A stretch of 37,537 nt of DNA. Origin: an uncultured bacterium. GTDB lineage: Bacteria; Actinomycetota; Actinomycetes; S36-B12. Below, one piece after another: positions 34,392 through 37,537 of this stretch (position 1 is the stretch's first letter; each line of letters opens with the position of its first letter). A program made the translations under genes and the position numbers. A model generated the notes under the pieces. It did not search any database. It saw only the letters and a list, made by a program, of their open reading frames with translations, and was not told where the DNA came from. The DNA lies in assembly GCA_903934925.1 (NCBI GenBank), contig CAIZPS010000001.1, positions 1 through 37,537 of the forward strand. The letters run 5' to 3'.

Positions 34392-34997
34392 ATGACCGTG
34401 CTCGATCCGCTTGACGGGATCCCGTCGAGCAAACCCTCCCGACGCGACTACGTCGTGGCGTTGACCGGCACGCTCGTCCGGCTGGGCCTCGGCACGTTGC
34501 TGATCTACGTGATGCTCATGCTCGTGCCGAGCACTCCCGACGGACGAATGGCAGCCCCCATAGCCGTGGCAGCCATCGGGAGCACCATCTACATCCTTGA
34601 GTCCCGGCGTCAGTTGCGCCGGATCGTGCACTCGAAGTTTCCGGGCCTGATGGCAGGGGAGTCCCTGGTCCTTCTCGCAGCCATGTTCCTGGCGGTCTTC
34701 GCGATGATCTACGTCTCGATCTCCTACTCGGACACGAGCGCCTTCACGGAACCCCTGGATGCCTTCACCTCCTACTACTTTGCCCTGACGGTCCTGGCGA
34801 CCGTGGGATTCGGTGACATCACGCCGGTGACGACGATGGCGCGCGCCGTGACGATGGTCCAGATGGCCCTCGACCTGGTGTTCGTCGCCCTCCTGATTCG
34901 GGTGGTGAGCAGCGCGGCTCGCAAGGGGCTCCAGCACCGGGGCAAGGCAGTCGCGGTGGGGGCTGACGGGCACGAGGGACAGTCCGCCCAGCACTGA
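34392..34997 (+). CDS. Potassium channel-like membrane protein (Ion_trans_2)
   Basis: The protein has 201 residues with a pore loop TVLATVGFGDITP near residues 133-145; TVGFGD is a potassium selectivity filter. There are four hydrophobic segments: two before the linker (VALTGTLVRLGLGTLLIYVM and APIAVAAIGSTIYIL), then GESLVLLAAMFLAVFAMIYV and VTMVQMALDLVFVALLIRVV flanking the pore. There is no voltage sensor with repeated arginines and no cytosolic RCK domain; the C-terminus is a short Gly/His-rich tail. The track's longer start adds Pro/Arg-rich sequence from inside rlmN. Gating and physiological role are unknown. Confidence 0.85.
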   Translation: MTVLDPLDGIPSSKPSRRDYVVALTGTLVRLGLGTLLIYVMLMLVPSTPDGRMAAPIAVAAIGSTIYILESRRQLRRIVHSKFPGLMAGESLVLLAAMFLAVFAMIYVSISYSDTSAFTEPLDAFTSYYFALTVLATVGFGDITPVTTMARAVTMVQMALDLVFVALLIRVVSSAARKGLQHRGKAVAVGADGHEGQSAQH

Positions 34998-35002
34998 GCA
35001 GG

Positions 35003-35035
35003 ATTGTATACATTCGACGTTTTATTGGATACAAT
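35003..35035. promoter_or_regulatory. Twin GntR-type operators over a leaderless promoter
   Basis: ATTGTATACATT (35003-35014) and ATTGGATACAAT (35024-35035) are both near-palindromes, 21 bases centre to centre, in an AT-rich island unlike the rest of the window. GTATAC cores are typical of FCD-type GntR operators, and such a regulator is encoded two genes on. TACAAT (35030-35035) inside the second site is a good -10 and ends six bases before the ATG at 35042, so a bound regulator would block polymerase. Confidence 0.65.
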
Positions 35036-35041
35036 CCCCGC

Positions 35042-36217
35042 ATGCCAGGCGCACTCGACGGACTCCTCGTCGCCGACTTCTCCCGCGTGCTCGCCGGTCC
35101 CTACGCCACGATGCTGCTGGCCGACCTTGGGGCGACCGTGGTCAAGGTGGAGCGACCGGGGGCCGGCGACGACACCCGGGCCTGGGGACCGCCCTATGCG
35201 GCGGACGGCCAGTCCACCTACTTCCAGTCGGTCAATCGCAACAAGCTGTCGGTGGCCCTCGACCTGAAGGATCCGGGCGACCTCGGGATCGCCGAGGCGC
35301 TCGCCGGCGCGTGCGACGTGCTGGTGGAGAACTACCGGCCGGGCCAGCTCGCACGCCTGGGGCTGGGCTTCGACGAGGTCTCCGCCCGCAATCCGGGTGT
35401 CATCTACTGCTCGATCTCCGGCTTCGGCTCCGGGCAGGGTTCCGAGCTCCCCGGCTACGACCTCCTTGTCCAGGCCATGGGGGGCCTGATGAGCATCACC
35501 GGCACCGAGGAGCCCACCAAGGCGGGTGTGGCACTGGTCGACGTCCTGGCCGGGCTGCACGCGACCGTCGGCATCCTCGCGGCACTCAATCATCGGGCCA
35601 GCACCGGCCAGGGCCAGCACCTGGAGGTCACTCTCCTGGGCAGTCTGCAGTCCGCCCTGGTGAACCAGATCTCGTCGGTCCTCGGCAGTGGCATGGTGCC
35701 TCGATTCCTGGGCAACGCGCATCCCTCCATCTCTCCCTATGAGGTCTTCGAGACCGCTGATCGACCCCTCGTCCTCGCTGTGGGCAATGACGCGCAGTTC
35801 CGGCGGCTGGCGGAGGTCATCGGTGATGCGGGCCTCGCCGACGACCCCCGCTTCTGCACCAACGCCCAGCGCGTGGCCCACCGCGACGAGCTGGTCGCCC
35901 GGATCAACGAGCTCCTGTCCGCGCACGCGGCCGATGCGTGGCAGGAGGCCATCACTGCGGCGGGCGTGCCATGCGGGCCGATCAACGACATCGCCCAGGG
36001 CATCGACCTGGCGACCTCGCTCGGACTGGAGCCCGTCGTCACCATCGACGACCCACGACGCGCGGCACCTCAGCGGCATGCGGCCAATCCGGTCCGCTAC
36101 TCGCGCACCCCGGTCGAGTACCGCACTGCGCCTCCGGATGTCGACGAGGATCGCATCGCGGTCCTCGCCCTGCTGGAGTCGGCGGCCGCCGGCGTCCACC
36201 GCGGGGCAGGGTCATGA
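35042..36217 (+). CDS. CaiB/BaiF (class III) CoA-transferase, probably succinyl-CoA:glutarate type
   Basis: Class III CoA-transferases move CoA between acyl-CoAs and free acids through an aspartyl-CoA intermediate. The 391-residue protein has DFSRVLAGPYATMLLADLGA, VKVERPGAGDDTRAWGPP, VNRNKLSVALDLKDP, VENYRPGQLARLGLG, and the catalytic Asp near residue 140 in PGYDLLVQAMGGL. The opening third resembles human SUGCT (glutarate CoA-transferase) most among the sequences I know. A glutaryl-CoA dehydrogenase gene in the same cluster supports glutarate as substrate: glutarate to glutaryl-CoA, then to crotonyl-CoA. Other dicarboxylates or carnitine-like acids remain possible. The stop overlaps the GntR gene (ATGA). 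Confidence 0.88.
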   Translation: MPGALDGLLVADFSRVLAGPYATMLLADLGATVVKVERPGAGDDTRAWGPPYAADGQSTYFQSVNRNKLSVALDLKDPGDLGIAEALAGACDVLVENYRPGQLARLGLGFDEVSARNPGVIYCSISGFGSGQGSELPGYDLLVQAMGGLMSITGTEEPTKAGVALVDVLAGLHATVGILAALNHRASTGQGQHLEVTLLGSLQSALVNQISSVLGSGMVPRFLGNAHPSISPYEVFETADRPLVLAVGNDAQFRRLAEVIGDAGLADDPRFCTNAQRVAHRDELVARINELLSAHAADAWQEAITAAGVPCGPINDIAQGIDLATSLGLEPVVTIDDPRRAAPQRHAANPVRYSRTPVEYRTAPPDVDEDRIAVLALLESAAAGVHRGAGS

Positions 36218-36888
36218 AGCGGCGTCCCACGGCCCAGGACGCCGTGCTGTCCGCCCTGCGCGAGGACATCCTCGCGGGCGTCCTGGCGCCGGGCGACCAG
36301 CTCGTGCAGGAGTCCCTCGCCGAGCGCTACGGAGTGTCGCGGGTGCCCCTCCGTGAGGCACTGAAGATGCTGGAATCAGAGGGACAGGTGGTCAACCACC
36401 CGCATCGCGGCTACTTCGTCGCCGAGCTGAGCGTGGGCGACCTGCGCGAGGTGTACCACCTTCGCGGGCTGCTCGAGCGCGCGGCACTGGAGTCCGCCGT
36501 CCCGCTCCTCGAGGACTCCGACATCGACGAACTGACAGCCTTGTGCGACGAGGTCGACGCCGCTGCCGTCGATGCGGACGTGGTCGCGATGGCCGAGGCC
36601 AACCGGCGTTTCCATTTCGCCCTTTTCGACGCCGCCGGCCTTCCGCGACTCTCCCGACTCCTGCGGCAGCTCTGGGACGCCACGGACGCGTACCGCGCCC
36701 TGTACTACCAGGGGGCTCCCAACCGGACCCGCGTCCAGGACGAGCACGCGCGCATGCTCGATGCCCTGCGGCGTCGCGACATCGACCGCGTCATCGTGCT
36801 GCATGACGAGCACCGCGCGCATTCTGTGGCCGCAGTGGAGTCCATGCTCACCGCCTCCCTGCGTCCCGCCCTCCGATCCGTCCGATAA
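36214..36888 (+). CDS. GntR family transcriptional regulator (FadR/FCD type)
   Basis: The 224-residue protein has an N-terminal winged helix-turn-helix (LREDILAGVLAPGDQLVQES, LAERYGVSRVPLREALKMLE, GYFVAELS) and a helical FCD domain with the usual metal-binding positions in EANRRFHFALF, QDEHARMLDAL and HDEHRAHS. These regulators usually repress a neighbouring catabolic operon and let go on binding an organic acid. The gene is embedded between the CoA-transferase and the dehydrogenase, so local control and autoregulation through the operators at 35003-35035 are likely; the ligand could be glutarate. ATG start overlapping the CoA-transferase stop. Confidence 0.92.
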   Translation: MKRRPTAQDAVLSALREDILAGVLAPGDQLVQESLAERYGVSRVPLREALKMLESEGQVVNHPHRGYFVAELSVGDLREVYHLRGLLERAALESAVPLLEDSDIDELTALCDEVDAAAVDADVVAMAEANRRFHFALFDAAGLPRLSRLLRQLWDATDAYRALYYQGAPNRTRVQDEHARMLDALRRRDIDRVIVLHDEHRAHSVAAVESMLTASLRPALRSVR

Positions 36889-36928
36889 GCCGACCGCACC
36901 TCACCACCACTGCCCACCTGGAGACACC

Positions 36929-37537
36929 ATGAGCGCCACCCCGCAGACCCCCGCTGAACTGATGAACATCGACTATCTCCTCAGTGAGGAGGAGAAGGCC
37001 ATCCGTGACGTGGTCCGCGACTATGTCGACCGGCGCATCCGCCCCGACGTGGCGGACTGGTTCGAGTCCGGTGACATCCCGGCCCGTGAGCTCGCCCGCG
37101 AGCTTGGCGAGCTCGGCGTGCTCGGCATGCATCTCGAGGGGTACGGGTGCCAGGGGACCTCTGCCGTGGCCTACGGACTGGCCTGCCTCGAGCTCGAGGC
37201 GGGTGACTCGGGTATTCGTTCGCTCGTGAGCGTGCAGGGCTCACTTGCGATGTATGCCATCCATGAGTTCGGGTCCGAGGAGCAGAAGCAGGAGTGGCTG
37301 CCCCGCATGGCCGCGGGCGAGGCGATCGGATGCTTCGGACTGACGGAAGCTGACTTTGGCTCCAACCCCTCGGGTATGCGCACGAGTGCCAAGCGCGACG
37401 GCGACGACTGGGTGCTCGACGGGTCCAAGATGTGGATCACCAACGGCATCGTGGCCGATGTCGCGGTCGTCTGGGCGCGCACGGTCGAGGGGATCCGCGG
37501 CTTCGTCGTGCCGACGGACACTCCCGGCTTCCAGGCC
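36929..37537 (+). CDS. gcdH: Glutaryl-CoA dehydrogenase, N-terminal part (cut by window end)
   Basis: The open frame runs 203 codons to the last base, with no stop, and is therefore absent from the ORF track. The family's full length is about 390-400 residues. The sequence has the acyl-CoA dehydrogenase fold and the GcdH-like stretches YGCQGTSAVAYGLACLELEAG, DSGIRSLVSVQGSLAMYAIH, FGLTEADFGSNPSGMRT (FAD and substrate region) and MWITNGIVADVAVVWART. GcdH oxidises and decarboxylates glutaryl-CoA to crotonyl-CoA. CTGGAGAC lies before the ATG. The catalytic glutamate is downstream and cannot be checked. Confidence 0.93.
   Translation, partial: MSATPQTPAELMNIDYLLSEEEKAIRDVVRDYVDRRIRPDVADWFESGDIPARELARELGELGVLGMHLEGYGCQGTSAVAYGLACLELEAGDSGIRSLVSVQGSLAMYAIHEFGSEEQKQEWLPRMAAGEAIGCFGLTEADFGSNPSGMRTSAKRDGDDWVLDGSKMWITNGIVADVAVVWARTVEGIRGFVVPTDTPGFQA

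Overview
The window is a GC-rich stretch of an actinobacterial (Actinomycetota) chromosome. The evidence is the gene order sepIVA-like / DUF177 / rpmF / plsX / rnc / mutM / smc / ftsY, the GTG and TTG starts, the TANNNT-type -10 elements and the Glu/Ala-rich S16 tail. I cannot place it below phylum. Nearly all of it is conserved housekeeping core, almost entirely on the + strand. Only two genes, a YhhN family membrane protein and an M23 peptidase, lie on the - strand. The first 44 bases are not genomic: they match an Illumina P5/i5/Read-1 adapter, so the left edge is a library artefact joined to a recG gene that has lost its N-terminus.

Layout: (1) 45-7332: recG (partial), rsmD, coaD, a SepIVA-like coiled-coil protein, DUF177, rpmF, plsX, a small protein at the acpP position that looks like an acyl carrier protein without its phosphopantetheine serine, rnc and mutM, tightly packed and often overlapping. 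(2) 7342-12948: smc, an opposite-strand YhhN gene, and ftsY. (3) 12960-17068: the nitrogen module amtB-glnK-glnD behind GlnR-like boxes. (4) 17041-19238: a 37-bp triplication of the glnD 3' end, ffh, and a YcnI-like secreted protein whose mature N-terminus would be histidine. (5) 19235-24701: rpsP, khpA, rimM, trmD, rplS, two signal peptidases, rnhB and yraN. (6) 24703-28870: comM, dprA, xerC, and the M23 peptidase on the - strand. (7) 28978-34315: a long structured leader, then rpsB, tsf, pyrH, frr, cdsA and rlmN. (8) 34392-37537: an accessory end with a K+ channel-like protein and a glutarate catabolic cluster (SUGCT-like CoA-transferase, FCD-type GntR regulator, glutaryl-CoA dehydrogenase cut by the window end).

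Functionally the window covers translation and rRNA/tRNA modification (S2, S16, L19, L32, EF-Ts, RRF, RimM, TrmD, RsmD, RlmN), membrane protein targeting and secretion (Ffh, FtsY, two LepB), phospholipid and CoA synthesis (PlsX, CdsA, CoaD), chromosome maintenance (RecG, SMC, MutM, XerC, RNase HII, DprA, ComM) and nitrogen sensing (AmtB, GlnK, GlnD). The least ordinary items are the ACP-like protein, the twin operators of the glutarate cluster, the 37-bp triplication, the mirror-image start regions of the YhhN and ftsY genes, and the folded rpsB leader. I saw no CRISPR array, insertion sequence, prophage, tRNA or rRNA gene.
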